This document shows positions 35,173-48,094 of a DNA stretch of 49,394 bases, one piece after another (the stretch's first letter is position 1; the number at the start of each line of letters is the position of its first letter). The stretch is from positions 1-49,394 of the forward strand of contig JAGIBP010000046.1 in the NCBI GenBank assembly GCA_017744285.1, in the 5' to 3' direction. The notes beneath the pieces are model-generated. The model was not told where the DNA came from and did not search any database. It was given only the letters and a program-made list of their open reading frames with translations. Origin of the DNA: Variovorax sp. (lineage in GTDB: Bacteria > Pseudomonadota > Gammaproteobacteria > Burkholderiales > Burkholderiaceae_C). The translations under genes and the position numbers were made by a program.

Positions 35173-36471
35173 TCAGAAGGCGTGACGCAGACCGAGGTCG
35201 TAGCCGGTCGAGGTCTTCGGCGTCAGGGTCGCGCCGTTGTAGGTCGACACGTAGCCGGGGCCGCCGACCGTCAGGCCAGCGCCGTCCTTGTTGCTGATGC
35301 GGGCAACCGTGGCGTACAGCGCGGTGCGCTTCGACAGGTTGTGCACGTAGCCGATGGCGAACTTGTTGGCCTTCGGATCAGCGACCGACAGGAACGGGTT
35401 CGTCAGCGGGTTGTACGCAGCGCCCGGGTTCAGCAGCGTGGGCTGAGCGTCGAGGTCGTACTTGACAGCCGAGTAGGCCACGCGGATCAGGCCAGGACCG
35501 ACCGGCACGGTGGCGCCGAGCAGCCAGCCCTTGACCGACGGCTCAGCCGCGTAGTACAGCGGGTTGGCGTTGTCGAGCGGGTTGTCGTTGGCGACGTCGA
35601 TCTTCGACTGCGAGTACTCGGCGAAGAGCTTCACAACGCCGAAGTCGTACGAACCGCCGAGGTTCCACGCGTTCAGGTTGTTGGTCACGCCACGGTAGAA
35701 CTGGTCGCCCACGATGGTCGTGCCGTAAGCGGCGGCGACGTCGAGGGGGCCGTTGGCGTAGCCGAAGCGACCACCGATGTAGCGGCCTTGACGCGAGTTG
35801 TTCACTGCGTTGGGCGTGGCGGTGGCCGGATCGAAGCTGTCCTTCTCGTTGAACGAGTACATCACCTGGCCGTAGAAACCACCCAGGTTCGGCGGCAGGA
35901 AGTAGCCGACCGAGTTGTTCGTGCGGGTGTAGTAGTCAGGCGTGGGCTGGCCGAACGTCTTCGTTGCGGTGTTCACCAGGTTCGCGCCGACGCCGTTGGT
36001 GCCGAACGGATCGAACACGGTGTCGTTCCAGAAGACCGGGGTGTAGTCGCGGCCGAGGCGGACTTCACCGAATGCGCCCGACAGGCTCACCGTCGAACGA
36101 CGGTTGAAGAACTGGTTGCTGGCGTCAGCCGACGAGAGCTTGTTGAAGCCGGCGCCGGCGGTGCCGTCGTCGTTGCCCAGGGAAGCTTCGAGCCAGAAGC
36201 TGGCGGCGAGGCCACCACCGAGGTCTTCCGTGCCACGGAAGCCGATGCGGCTGGAGGTATGGCCAGAGCTCGTCAGGGCCGTGCGGCTCGACGTGACGCT
36301 GCCGCGGTTCACGTAGGTCGGGTTCGCGAACGAAGCGAAGTTCTTGTCTTCCGCCTTGTTCGAGTAGCTGCTGATCGCAGCGTCAAGCACGCCGAAGAGC
36401 GTGACCGACGACTGAGCCGAGGCGGCGCCGACAGTGGCCAGAGCAGCCAGGGCGACCAGGGATTTTTTCAT
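35173..36471 (-). CDS. General porin (Gram-negative porin, Burkholderiales type)
   Basis: Trimeric outer-membrane beta-barrel of 432 residues. It begins with the signal peptide MKKSLVALAALATVGAASAQ, then SSVTLFGVLDAAISSYSNK, the standard Burkholderiales porin start. The end is YDLGLRHAF, a terminal phenylalanine as required for barrel assembly. Constriction-loop residues and GFRGTEDLGGGLAASFWLEA are recognisable. ATG 36471 is preceded by GGAGAAACTTGCA. The base use is less GC-extreme than in the neighbours, with favoured codons such as AAC and GGC, which fits very high expression. It has a strong terminator of its own, so it is monocistronic. The related genes Omp38/OpcP in other species transport small solutes and ions. 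Confidence 0.94.
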   Translation of the reverse strand: MKKSLVALAALATVGAASAQSSVTLFGVLDAAISSYSNKAEDKNFASFANPTYVNRGSVTSSRTALTSSGHTSSRIGFRGTEDLGGGLAASFWLEASLGNDDGTAGAGFNKLSSADASNQFFNRRSTVSLSGAFGEVRLGRDYTPVFWNDTVFDPFGTNGVGANLVNTATKTFGQPTPDYYTRTNNSVGYFLPPNLGGFYGQVMYSFNEKDSFDPATATPNAVNNSRQGRYIGGRFGYANGPLDVAAAYGTTIVGDQFYRGVTNNLNAWNLGGSYDFGVVKLFAEYSQSKIDVANDNPLDNANPLYYAAEPSVKGWLLGATVPVGPGLIRVAYSAVKYDLDAQPTLLNPGAAYNPLTNPFLSVADPKANKFAIGYVHNLSKRTALYATVARISNKDGAGLTVGGPGYVSTYNGATLTPKTSTGYDLGLRHAF

Positions 36472-36762
36472 TGCAAGTTTCTCCAACGTTGAACATAGGC
36501 TCCGGTGCGTGGGCGTTGTGACTGGCACATGCGCTCCGTTGGACCCCGGCGCCAACCTCCCTGTGGGAAGTTGTTGGTATTCCATCAGAGGCATTTCTTG
36601 GGGGCAGGAGCGTTCCTGCAGAACGCGCCAGAACCCTGCAGGATCGAGCCACGGTCTTTTGCTTTACGTTGTTGAATTGCAACGAAGCGCCGGCGATACG
36701 GCAAAAGGCTTCGATCGCCGCGGCGGCGATCTACAAAAGGGCAGGCCGCCTCGTGCGCGGAT
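36472..36762. promoter_or_regulatory. Porin upstream region
   Basis: No gene is seen. Two small dyads could be regulatory: GCAGGA-GCGT-TCCTGC (36604-36619) and CGTTG-N8-CAACG (36667-36684). The stretch next to the porin start (36472-36500) holds a possible -10 hexamer TATGTT on the minus strand. The other end is the 3' flank of the lipase-like gene, which ends at 36763, so the region serves as promoter of the porin only. Confidence 0.35.
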
Positions 36763-38058
36763 TCACCGTGCGGCAGCCCATCGCTGGAGCTCGTCGTTGA
36801 TGCGCATCTGCAACTTGTCGATCATGAGGTCCGACGAGAGGATGCCGATGTGGTCGGCGTCGAAGCCGAAGACGAAGTTCGCGCGCGACTGGATCTCGGG
36901 CGGCAGCACGCTTCGCAGCGACACGGTGCCGTCGTTGTTGCCCGGCGGGAACCAGCGCCTGCCGCCGTAGCCGAAGAAGAGCGTGTAGCGGATCTCCGGC
37001 GGGCGCCGGTCGACGGTGAGCTCGCTCAGGAACGGCGAGCCGGGCGTCATGTCGAGCCAGGAGCCCGGCACGCGGGTCGGGCCGATGCCGGCCCACCGGG
37101 CGCCTTCCTGGCCGAGCCAGGGCGTGGAGATCGTGACCACGTGGTGCACGGGCGGCTCGCGGCCTTCGCGCAGCGCCACGTTCAGTGCGCCGCGCGCCAC
37201 CAGTCCGCCCATGCTGTGCGCGACCACGACGCTGGTCGGGAAGCGGTAGCGAAAGTGAAGCTCGTCGACCGCGTTGTTCAGCATCATGGCCGACAGGCCG
37301 ATCGAGAAACCGCTCGGGTAGTAGAAGACCCAAGGCTGGAAGCGGGTGCCGTCGAGCCGCTCGATGACGCGCTCCCAGTCGCGCGGCGAGCCGCCGATGC
37401 CGTGCACGAGGATCAGCGGCACCTTCTTCGGGTCGTATGGTTCGAGCATGAAGAGTCCGGCCCGGCCTTCCTCGATGAAGCGCAGCGGCTGGAACATGCC
37501 TTCGCGCACGCGCCGTGGCGAAAAGCGCTGCTCGCCGATCGCGGCCTCGGCGCCGAACTCTTCGCCGCGGCGCCGCACGAGCGCTGCGTAGGCCTCGGCG
37601 GGAAACACGGGGAGCGCGGCGTTCGGCGCCCCCTGGGCGATCCGGATGTGGCCGAGGCCCGTCGCTTCGGTGGGCGGATCGTTGATCGCGTCCATGCCGA
37701 GCGCGGTGCCTTCATCGTCGGCCGCCGGCTCGCCGGGCTGGCGGGTCATGTCGCCGTCCAGGTCCTCGAACGCGAGGATGCGGTAGTGCGCCGGTGCGCC
37801 CGCGAGGTGATACACGCCCCGGCTGCGCGGCACGACATCGATGAACACGGGCCGGGGCGTGGCGCCTGGCTCGTACAGCACGACCACGATCGGGCCCCGG
37901 GCCTCGTGCAGCGTCTCGACGATGCCGGTGAAGTACATCGTGTCGCCGAGGCGGCGCATCTGCCGGTCGGCCCGGATCAGGGAACAAGCGCTGGCCAGGA
38001 CACAGAGCGCGCACAAGGCGATGACCCGAACGCGGCGAACCGTCTTGGCCGGTGTCAT
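36763..38058 (-). CDS. Lipase-like alpha/beta hydrolase, lipoprotein
   Basis: A 431-residue protein with a lipoprotein signal (MTPAKTVRRVRVIALCALCV, lipobox LASAC), so probably attached to the inner or outer membrane. About 170 residues of unknown fold precede the hydrolase domain. There HGIGGSPRDW gives the oxyanion loop, AHSMGG the nucleophile elbow (Ser282), and GNNDGTVSLRSVL and DADHIGIL the likely acid and base. This resembles secreted triacylglycerol lipases or PGAP1-like esterases. It lies eight bases downstream of another lipoprotein gene on the same strand, so the two probably form an operon. The substrate is unknown. Confidence 0.85.
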   Translation of the reverse strand: MTPAKTVRRVRVIALCALCVLASACSLIRADRQMRRLGDTMYFTGIVETLHEARGPIVVVLYEPGATPRPVFIDVVPRSRGVYHLAGAPAHYRILAFEDLDGDMTRQPGEPAADDEGTALGMDAINDPPTEATGLGHIRIAQGAPNAALPVFPAEAYAALVRRRGEEFGAEAAIGEQRFSPRRVREGMFQPLRFIEEGRAGLFMLEPYDPKKVPLILVHGIGGSPRDWERVIERLDGTRFQPWVFYYPSGFSIGLSAMMLNNAVDELHFRYRFPTSVVVAHSMGGLVARGALNVALREGREPPVHHVVTISTPWLGQEGARWAGIGPTRVPGSWLDMTPGSPFLSELTVDRRPPEIRYTLFFGYGGRRWFPPGNNDGTVSLRSVLPPEIQSRANFVFGFDADHIGILSSDLMIDKLQMRINDELQRWAAAR

Positions 38059-38066
38059 GGGCGAGC

Positions 38067-38828
38067 TCAGTTCCTTGGCAACATCGAAAAGAAGGGCCCG
38101 AGGCTGCCGAGCAGCCAGTTCTGGCTGAAGTCCAGCGCGGCGCGCCGGTACTTCTCGTCGGCCTGCGCCGCCAGCAGGTCGAGTCGCGCGACCACCTTCG
38201 ACAGCTCGCGATCGGCGACCAGATTGCGGCCGCGGTCGCTGATTTCAGTGGCAAGCAGCAGTGGTTGTCCATCGGGCCCCGTGCGGGAACCGATCAGCCA
38301 CAGCGAGATTTCGAAGTTGCGCGCCGCGCGGAAGCTGTTCTCGGCGTTCACGCCGTCCAGCATGGTCTGCTCCCAGGTGTTGCCGTTGGCCTGCTTGAGC
38401 AGCGCCGCCCAGCCGACCACCAGCGCGGCGACCCGGTCGCCTTCGTACGGCCTGGGCCCGGTCTCGAAGGCCAGGCGGATGGCGTCGATGCCGGTGGCGC
38501 CCTGCAACTGGGGCAGGGGCTGGTCGTGCGAGATCGCGTCCCAGGTGCGCTGGATCGCGTCGTCGGCGCTCGAGGCCCACTTGCGCCATTCGCGCGGGTT
38601 GCGCCGGTAGAGGGACAGCTGCACGCGCTTGACCGACAGCAGGTTGTCCCGAAGCGCCAGGTTGGCGGTGCGATTGGCACCGGTCTGCAGCCACTCCTTG
38701 CTGTCGTAGGGTTGCGCGCGCTGGGTCGAGGCGCAGCCGGCGGCGAGCGCCACGGCCGCGCAGATCGCGGGCAGCCACGCCAGGCGGGGAACGAGGGGCG
38801 AACGGGGCAGGGCGCGCATGGTCCGCAC
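38067..38828 (-). CDS. Hypothetical lipoprotein, 253 aa
   Basis: Function not recognised. The signal LPRSPLVPRLAWLPAICAAV ends in a lipobox LAAGC, after which comes STQRAQPYDSKEWLQTGANR. The mature part is helical and conserved-looking, with repeated Trp/Arg pairs (NPREWRKWASSADDAIQRTWDAISH) and SLWLIGSRTGPDG, but no catalytic motif stands out. The frame starts at a GTG (38828) preceded by GCGAGGATGATAAC; an ATG three codons later (38819) is an equally good start for the signal peptide. It sits immediately upstream of the lipase-like gene and divergent from smc, with 95 bases for both promoters. It may be a partner of the lipase. Confidence 0.75.
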   Translation of the reverse strand: MRTMRALPRSPLVPRLAWLPAICAAVALAAGCASTQRAQPYDSKEWLQTGANRTANLALRDNLLSVKRVQLSLYRRNPREWRKWASSADDAIQRTWDAISHDQPLPQLQGATGIDAIRLAFETGPRPYEGDRVAALVVGWAALLKQANGNTWEQTMLDGVNAENSFRAARNFEISLWLIGSRTGPDGQPLLLATEISDRGRNLVADRELSKVVARLDLLAAQADEKYRRAALDFSQNWLLGSLGPFFSMLPRN

Positions 38829-38923
38829 GTTATCATCCTCGCCTCGGACGGCGGCCGATCCGTGGATTCCGGCCAGAGAATTTCCCCTTACAGATCAATA
38901 CCTTGGCATAGGGCCGACCTGAC

Positions 38924-41900
38924 GTGCGTCTCAATTCCATCAAGCTCTCCGGCTTCAAGTCGTTCGCCGAACCCACCAACTTCCTGCTTCCCGGCCAGCT
39001 CGTCGGCGTCGTCGGCCCCAACGGCTGCGGCAAGTCGAACATCATGGATGCGGTGCGCTGGGTGCTCGGCGAGTCGCGCGCATCCGAACTGCGCGGCGAG
39101 TCGATGCAGGACGTGATCTTCAACGGCACGACCACGCGCAAGCAGGCGAGCCGTTCGAGCGTGGAACTGGTCTTCGACAACGCCGACCACCGTGCCGGCG
39201 GCCAGTGGTCGCAGTTCGCCGAGATCGCGGTCAAGCGCGTGCTGACGCGCGACGGCAATTCGAGCTACTACATCAACAACCAGCCGGTGCGGCGGCGCGA
39301 CGTGCAGGACGTGTTCCTCGGCACCGGCCTGGGCCCGCGCGCCTACGCCATCATCGGCCAGGGCACGATCAGCCGGATCATCGAATCGAAGCCGGAAGAG
39401 CTGCGGCTCTTCCTCGAGGAAGCCGCCGGGGTCTCCAAGTACAAGGAACGCCGCCGCGAGACCGAGAACCGCCTGGGCGACACGCGCGAGAACCTCACGC
39501 GCGTCGAAGACATCCTGCGCGAGCTGAACACCAACCTCGAGAAGCTGGAGAAGCAGGCCGAGGTCGCGGCGCGCTACAACACGCTGCAGGGCGACGCCAC
39601 GCGCAAGCAGCACCAGCTGTGGTTCCTCAAGCGAGGCGAAAGCGAATCCGACCAGACCCGCATCAAGATGGATGCGGAAAAGGCCATCAACGACCTCGAA
39701 TCGCGCACCGCTGACCTGCGCCACATCGAGGCCGAGCTCGAAACCATCCGCCAGGCGCACTACGCGGCGGGCGACCAGGTCAACCAGGCGCAGGGGAAGC
39801 TGTACGAAGCGAGTGCCGAAGTGGGCCGCCTCGAAGGCGAGATCCGCTTCGTGGTCGAAGGCCGTCAGCGCGTCGAGCAACGCCTGGTGCAACTGCGCGA
39901 GCAGATCGCGCAATGGAATGCGTGCCGCGAGGATGCCGAAGCCGAGATCGAGACCCTGGCCGGGCAGGGCGTGAACGCCGAGGAGCAGGCCGAACTGCTG
40001 GCCGCCCAGCTCGAAGAGCACGACGCGCGCCTGCCCGAGCTCGAAGACGCGCAGCAGCGCGCGCAGGACGAGGCCAATGCGCAGCGTGCCGCCGTGGTCC
40101 AGGTCCAGCAGCAGATCCAGGTGCTGGCCGCCGACCAGCGCAACATCGAGGAACAGAGCCGCCAGCTCAACCAGCGCGCCGAGCGCCTGCGCGCCGACCG
40201 CAACGCGCTCGCCGCGCCCGACGAGGCGCGCCTCGCGGACATGCAGGAGCAACTGGCCGCCGCGCAGGAAGCCTCCGCCGAAGCCGAGGCGCGGCTGCAC
40301 GAATTGCAGGACGCGGTCCCGCAGCTCGACGAGGACCGTCGCCAGCGCCAGCAGGCCGTCAACACCGAAGGCGCGCGCCACGCCGAACTCGCGGCGCGGC
40401 TCGAAGCCCTCAAGGCGCTGCAGGAAAAGGTCAAGACCGACGGCAAGCTCGCGCCCTGGCTCGCCAAGCATGGCCTCGACAGCCTGCAGGGCCTGTGGAG
40501 CCGCATCCACATCGAGCAGGGCTGGGAAAACGCCCTCGAAGCGGCCTTGCGCGAGCGCATGGGCGCGCTCGAAGTCAGCCGCCTCGACATGGTCCGCGCC
40601 TTCGGCAGCGACGCGCCGCCGGCCAAGCTCGCCTTCTATACGCCGCCCGCGGCCGGCGTGCCGCAGGGCGAGGGTGCGTTGCCGCGCCTGGCGGCCCTGC
40701 TTCGCCTGAACGACGCCGGACAGCAGGCGCTTTTCGACGAATGGCTGCACGGCTGCTTCACGGCCCCGACGCTCGACGAAGCCCTGGCGCAACGCGAACA
40801 ACTCAAGGCAGGCGAGGTCATCTACGTCAAGAGCGGCCATGCGGTGACGGCGCACAGCGTGAGCTTCTATGCCGAGGACTCCGAGCAGGCCGGCATGCTC
40901 GCGCGCCAGCAGGAAATGGAAAACCTGGAACGCCAGCTGCGCGCGCAGACGCTGATCGCCGACGAGTCGCGCACCGCGCTTGCGCGCGCCGAATCCGCGT
41001 ATGCCGACGCGGCGCAGCGGCTCGTCACGGCGCGCCGCGAGGCGGCCGACACGCAGTCGCGCGCCCACGAACTGCAGGTCGAGACGCTGCGCCTCACGCA
41101 ATTGGCCGAGCAGACGCGCGCCCGCAGCGAGCAGCTCGCCACCGATCTCGGCGAAGTCACGGCCCAGCTCGAAGAACTGCAGGAGCGCCGCATCGCGGCC
41201 GAGTCGCGCTTCGAGGAGCTCGACATGCAGCTCGCCGACAGCCAGGAGCGCCATGCCCAGCTCGACGAGCGCGTGATCGAGGCCGCCCGCGCGCTGGCCG
41301 CGAGTCGCGAGCAGCACCGCAGTCTCGAACGCCAGGCGCAGGAGGCGACCTTCGCGCAGCGCTCGCTCGAAGCCCGCCGCGCGGAACTCAGCCGCGCGAT
41401 CGAGACGGCGACGCAGCAGACCGCCTCGCTCGCCGACGAGGACGAGCGCGCGCGTGCCGAGCTCGGCCGCCTGTCCGACGCGGCGGCCCAGGCCGGCCTG
41501 CAGGACGCGCTCGGGGTCAAGCTCGAACGCGAGGCCTCGCTGGGCGCCGCGCGGAGCCAGTACGACGATCTCACGCTGAAGCTGCGCGCAAGCGACGAGC
41601 GCCGCCTGCAACTGGAGCGCGAACTCGACCCGCTGCGCCAGCGCATCACCGAATTCCAGCTCAAGGAACAGGCCGCGCGCCTGGGCTTCGAGCAGTACCA
41701 GCAGTTGCTGGCCGATGCCGAGGCCGACCTGGAAGCGATCGCGCAGTCGATCGAGACCGACAAGGTGCGGCTCACCGGGCTGCAAAGCGAGATCGACCGG
41801 CTCCACCGCGAAGTGGCGGCGCTCGGCGCGGTCAATCTCGCGGCGCTCGACGAACTCGCCGTGGCGCGCGAGCGCAAGACCTTCCTCGATTCGCAGTCGG

Positions 41901-42439
41901 CCGACCTCAACGAGGCCATCGGCACGCTCGAAGACGCGATCCGCAAGATCGACGGCGAAACGCGCGAACTGCTCGGCGGTACCTTCAAGACCGTCAACGA
42001 CCATTTCAGCCGCATGTTCCCGGAGCTCTTCGGCGGCGGCAACGCCAGGCTCATGATGACCGGCGACGAGATCCTCGACTCCGGCGTGCAGGTCATGGCG
42101 CAGCCGCCCGGCAAGAAGAACCAGACCATCCACCTGCTCTCGGGCGGCGAGAAGGCGCTCACCGCCATCGCGCTCGTGTTCGCGATCTTCCAGCTCAACC
42201 CGGCGCCGTTCTGCCTGCTGGACGAAGTGGACGCGCCGCTCGACGACGCCAACACCGAGCGCTACGCCAAGCTCGTGACCTCCATGAGCCGCGAGACGCA
42301 GTTCCTCTTCATCAGCCACAACAAGATCGCGATGGAAATGGCCGAGCAGCTCATCGGCGTGACCATGCAGGAGCAGGGCGTGTCGCGGATCGTGGCGGTG
42401 GACATGGAGTCCGCCGTGTCGATGGTCGAAGCGGCTTGA
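38924..42439 (+). CDS. smc: Chromosome partition protein Smc
   Basis: Condensin ATPase that compacts and segregates chromosomes, 1171 residues, of family length. The start is a GTG (38924), giving MRLNSIKLSGFKSFAEPTNF. It has Walker A GPNGCGKS (31-38) in the N-terminal head, two very long coiled coils rich in Glu, Gln, Arg and Ala, a hinge region near residues 500-650, and a C-terminal head. The head carries the ABC signature LLSGGEKALTAIALVFAI (about 1070) and Walker B FCLLDEVDAPLDD (Asp1100-Glu1101). zipA follows after 10 bases and ligA after that, an arrangement common in Betaproteobacteria. Confidence 0.97.
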   Translation: MRLNSIKLSGFKSFAEPTNFLLPGQLVGVVGPNGCGKSNIMDAVRWVLGESRASELRGESMQDVIFNGTTTRKQASRSSVELVFDNADHRAGGQWSQFAEIAVKRVLTRDGNSSYYINNQPVRRRDVQDVFLGTGLGPRAYAIIGQGTISRIIESKPEELRLFLEEAAGVSKYKERRRETENRLGDTRENLTRVEDILRELNTNLEKLEKQAEVAARYNTLQGDATRKQHQLWFLKRGESESDQTRIKMDAEKAINDLESRTADLRHIEAELETIRQAHYAAGDQVNQAQGKLYEASAEVGRLEGEIRFVVEGRQRVEQRLVQLREQIAQWNACREDAEAEIETLAGQGVNAEEQAELLAAQLEEHDARLPELEDAQQRAQDEANAQRAAVVQVQQQIQVLAADQRNIEEQSRQLNQRAERLRADRNALAAPDEARLADMQEQLAAAQEASAEAEARLHELQDAVPQLDEDRRQRQQAVNTEGARHAELAARLEALKALQEKVKTDGKLAPWLAKHGLDSLQGLWSRIHIEQGWENALEAALRERMGALEVSRLDMVRAFGSDAPPAKLAFYTPPAAGVPQGEGALPRLAALLRLNDAGQQALFDEWLHGCFTAPTLDEALAQREQLKAGEVIYVKSGHAVTAHSVSFYAEDSEQAGMLARQQEMENLERQLRAQTLIADESRTALARAESAYADAAQRLVTARREAADTQSRAHELQVETLRLTQLAEQTRARSEQLATDLGEVTAQLEELQERRIAAESRFEELDMQLADSQERHAQLDERVIEAARALAASREQHRSLERQAQEATFAQRSLEARRAELSRAIETATQQTASLADEDERARAELGRLSDAAAQAGLQDALGVKLEREASLGAARSQYDDLTLKLRASDERRLQLERELDPLRQRITEFQLKEQAARLGFEQYQQLLADAEADLEAIAQSIETDKVRLTGLQSEIDRLHREVAALGAVNLAALDELAVARERKTFLDSQSADLNEAIGTLEDAIRKIDGETRELLGGTFKTVNDHFSRMFPELFGGGNARLMMTGDEILDSGVQVMAQPPGKKNQTIHLLSGGEKALTAIALVFAIFQLNPAPFCLLDEVDAPLDDANTERYAKLVTSMSRETQFLFISHNKIAMEMAEQLIGVTMQEQGVSRIVAVDMESAVSMVEAA

Positions 42440-45658
<3,219 letters not shown>

Positions 45659-45719
45659 GCCGCGCGCTCCAACGGTGAGCCGCGGGCTTTACAAGACCGC
45701 GCGGCCGGCACGGTCAACA

Positions 45720-45738
45720 AACGCCGCCTGCCGGCGTT
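45720..45738. repeat. Hairpin after ligA
   Basis: AACGCCG (45720-45726) pairs with CGGCGTT (45732-45738) across CCTGC, about 60 bases after the ligA stop and 30 before the next gene. There is no T-run, so it is a possible pause or processing element rather than a proven terminator. Confidence 0.35.
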
Positions 45739-45767
45739 GAACACGAACGCAGCGACAGGAGTGCGTC

Positions 45768-46094
45768 ATGAACGGAGTTCGTCTTCTCGGAGCGTGCATC
45801 GCGGCGGGCGGGGCGGTCCTGCTCGGGGGCTGCGTGGCGGTCCCGGCGGAGCCGTACTACAACGGCGGGGTGGTGTACTCGCAGCCGGCCTATGCCTGGC
45901 CCTATTCGTACTATCCCTCCTACTACCCCTATTACTGGGGACCGTCGATCTATCTGAGCGGGACCTACGGCTACTACGGCCGCCCTTATTACGGCGGCTA
46001 TTGGCGGCCGCACGCCTATCCCTACTGGGGGCGCGGGGGCTACTACGGGCCCTACCGCGGCGGGGCGGGATGGGCGCGCAGAGGCCACGGTTGA
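45768..46094 (+). CDS. Tyr/Gly/Pro-rich lipoprotein
   Basis: A 108-residue secreted protein. The signal [20 protein letters not shown] ends in a lipobox LGGC, followed by [11 protein letters not shown]. The rest is low-complexity and aromatic, e.g. [40 protein letters not shown] and [13 protein letters not shown]. More than a third of the mature residues are Tyr, Trp or Gly. Such short aromatic-rich lipoproteins occur beside envelope genes in many Burkholderiales, but their role is unknown. It has its own ribosome-binding site (GACAGGAGTGCGTC) and lies between ligA and def. Confidence 0.8.
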   Translation: MNGVRLLGACIAAGGAVLLGGCVAVPAEPYYNGGVVYSQPAYAWPYSYYPSYYPYYWGPSIYLSGTYGYYGRPYYGGYWRPHAYPYWGRGGYYGPYRGGAGWARRGHG

Positions 46095-46128
46095 CCCCCG
46101 GGCCCGGAGCCCTCGCGATAATGCCGCG

Positions 46129-46668
46129 ATGGCCATCCGCGACATCCTGAAAATGGGCGACCCCCGGCTGCTGCGCATCGCGCAGCCGGTCGCCGCCTTC
46201 GACACCGACGAGCTGCACCTGCTCGTGCGCGACATGTTCGAGACCATGCACGCGGTCAACGGGGCGGGGCTGGCCGCGCCGCAGATCGGAGTCGACCAGC
46301 AACTGGTGATCTTCGGCACCGACACGGTCAATCCGCGCTACCCGGATGCGCCGGTCGTGCCGCGCACGGTGCTGGTCAACCCCGTCATCACGCCGATCGG
46401 CGACGAGGAAGAAGAGGGCTGGGAAGGCTGCCTGTCGGTGCCGGGCCTGCGCGGCGTGGTGCCGCGCTTTGCCCACATCCGCTACACCGGCTTCGATCCC
46501 TACGGCGATCCGATCGACCGGACCGTGAGCGGCTTCCATGCCCGCGTGGTGCAGCACGAAGTCGACCACCTGCTCGGCAAGCTCTATCCGATGCGGGTGC
46601 GCGACTTCTCGCGCTTCGGCTTCACCGAGGTCCTGTTCCCGGGCCTCGATGCGAGCGAGGACGACTAG
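46129..46668 (+). CDS. def: Peptide deformylase
   Basis: Removes the formyl group from nascent proteins, 179 residues, a metal-dependent (Fe2+) hydrolase. All three motifs are present: [10 protein letters not shown] (45-54), EGCLSVPG with the metal-binding Cys101, and QHEVDHLLG with His143, Glu144 and His147. The start [20 protein letters not shown] is typical. The stop overlaps the stop of the converging flavohaem gene (CTAG, 46665-46668). It is not next to fmt, which is the usual partner; this may be the second def copy common in this group. Confidence 0.96.
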   Translation: MAIRDILKMGDPRLLRIAQPVAAFDTDELHLLVRDMFETMHAVNGAGLAAPQIGVDQQLVIFGTDTVNPRYPDAPVVPRTVLVNPVITPIGDEEEEGWEGCLSVPGLRGVVPRFAHIRYTGFDPYGDPIDRTVSGFHARVVQHEVDHLLGKLYPMRVRDFSRFGFTEVLFPGLDASEDD

Positions 46669-48014
46669 CGCATCGAGAAAAGCTCCTGGTGGAACCGTTC
46701 GTCCACCGGGAAGCCCTGCGCGGCGAAGTCGCGCCGGAGGGCCTCGCCGAACCCGGCGGGTCCGCAGAACCAGATGCTCGCCTCGCGCCAATCCGGCACG
46801 CGATCGCGAATGCGTTCGCCCGTGAGGCGGCCGTCGCGGGCGTCGATCAGGAGGTGAAGCCGCACCTGCGCCGACCGTGCATCGGCGGCGAGCCTGGCGA
46901 GGGCGTCCTCGTCCACCTCGGCGGTGCTGTGGAACAGGTCGACCTCCTGGTGCTCCGGCCAGTCGCGCTCTTCCTGGCGGGCGGCCATGTGCTGCATCCG
47001 GGCGATGAAGGGCGTGATGCCGATGCCGCCGCCGATCCAGATCTGATGCGGCCTGTCGTCGTCGAAGGTAAAGCAGCCGTAGGGGCCTTCGAGCGTGACG
47101 TCCTGGCCGACGTGCAGCTTCTCGCGCAGCCGGGCCGTGTGATCGCCCAGTTCCTTCACCACGAAGCGGATCCGGGGCTGTTCCGCGTGCCAGCCGGAGG
47201 CGATGGTGTAGGGGTGCGGCCCCTCGGAGGTGCTCGACATGGCGAAGGCGAACTGGCCGGGCTTGTGGCCCGGCCAGCCCGGGGCCTCGGTTTCGATCTC
47301 GAGCGCCCGCACGCCGGGAAAATGGTGCATCGACAGGATCCGGGCAGCCACCTTGCGGCTCGCGCCCACGCGGCGCAGCAGCACGACGACCGCCGCGCAG
47401 GTGCCCGCGGCGAGCAGCAGCGCCATCACGGCGCCGAGCGGCGATGCCCAGGAGCTGAACTTCAGCAGCACGGCCGCGTGGAATACGAGCACCAGGTAGA
47501 CGACGGCGAGCAGCCGATGGGTCTTGTAGAACCATCGGTAGGGAAAGCGGGTGATGAGCGCGAGCGCGATCAGCACGACGGCGGCGTAGAAGGCCCATTC
47601 GCCGACGTCCTCGGCGGTGCCCCGATAGCCTCGGAGAAAGGCTTCGACCGGATCGGTGATCGATGGTCGCGGCCCGCGCGGCGGGCGTTGGACCCAGCCC
47701 CAGCCGACCGCCCATTTCGCGCCTTTCGCCCAGAGCCAATGGATGATGGCCGCCACCAGGGCCGCGATGCCGAGCCACTTGTGCAGCCGGTACATCTTGT
47801 CGAGGCCGCCGAACCAGGCCTCCGGCCAGCGTGGCCGCAGCGCCAGCGCGATGGCCAGGCTCATGCAACCGACTGCAATGACGCCGGTCAGCTGGATCAT
47901 GGGATCGCGCAGCGCGAAGAACGCGATCGATCGGAAGGCCGTGGGCTCGGCGATGAGCCACAGGGCCACGAGGAGAACGAGATAGGCCCAGAAGGCGCGA
48001 TGCAGATGACGCAT
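46665..48014 (-). CDS. Ferric reductase-like transmembrane flavoprotein
   Basis: A membrane flavocytochrome of 449 residues. About six transmembrane helices occupy residues 1-215, with paired histidines spaced as haem ligands ([16 protein letters not shown] and [14 protein letters not shown]). The C-terminal half is a ferredoxin-NADP-reductase module: FAD binding in HPYTIASG, then [10 protein letters not shown], and NAD(P)H binding in [14 protein letters not shown] and [15 protein letters not shown]. The family includes ferric and flavin reductases that move electrons across the membrane. The substrate is uncertain. It converges on def with overlapping stop codons, and a DoxX gene lies 80 bases upstream on the same strand. 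Confidence 0.9.
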   Translation of the reverse strand: MRHLHRAFWAYLVLLVALWLIAEPTAFRSIAFFALRDPMIQLTGVIAVGCMSLAIALALRPRWPEAWFGGLDKMYRLHKWLGIAALVAAIIHWLWAKGAKWAVGWGWVQRPPRGPRPSITDPVEAFLRGYRGTAEDVGEWAFYAAVVLIALALITRFPYRWFYKTHRLLAVVYLVLVFHAAVLLKFSSWASPLGAVMALLLAAGTCAAVVVLLRRVGASRKVAARILSMHHFPGVRALEIETEAPGWPGHKPGQFAFAMSSTSEGPHPYTIASGWHAEQPRIRFVVKELGDHTARLREKLHVGQDVTLEGPYGCFTFDDDRPHQIWIGGGIGITPFIARMQHMAARQEERDWPEHQEVDLFHSTAEVDEDALARLAADARSAQVRLHLLIDARDGRLTGERIRDRVPDWREASIWFCGPAGFGEALRRDFAAQGFPVDERFHQELFSMR

Positions 48015-48094
48015 GGGGTGCTGCTCCCTTTTTCTTGCAAGGTCCGTCGTTCGATGCGAACGGCGGCCTCTTTTATGTCTTCAGCGCACCCGGG

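Noticed and set aside
46665..46668. Frameshift or fusion between def and the flavohaem gene
   Set aside because: The overlap is just two converging stop codons sharing CTAG; both proteins end normally.
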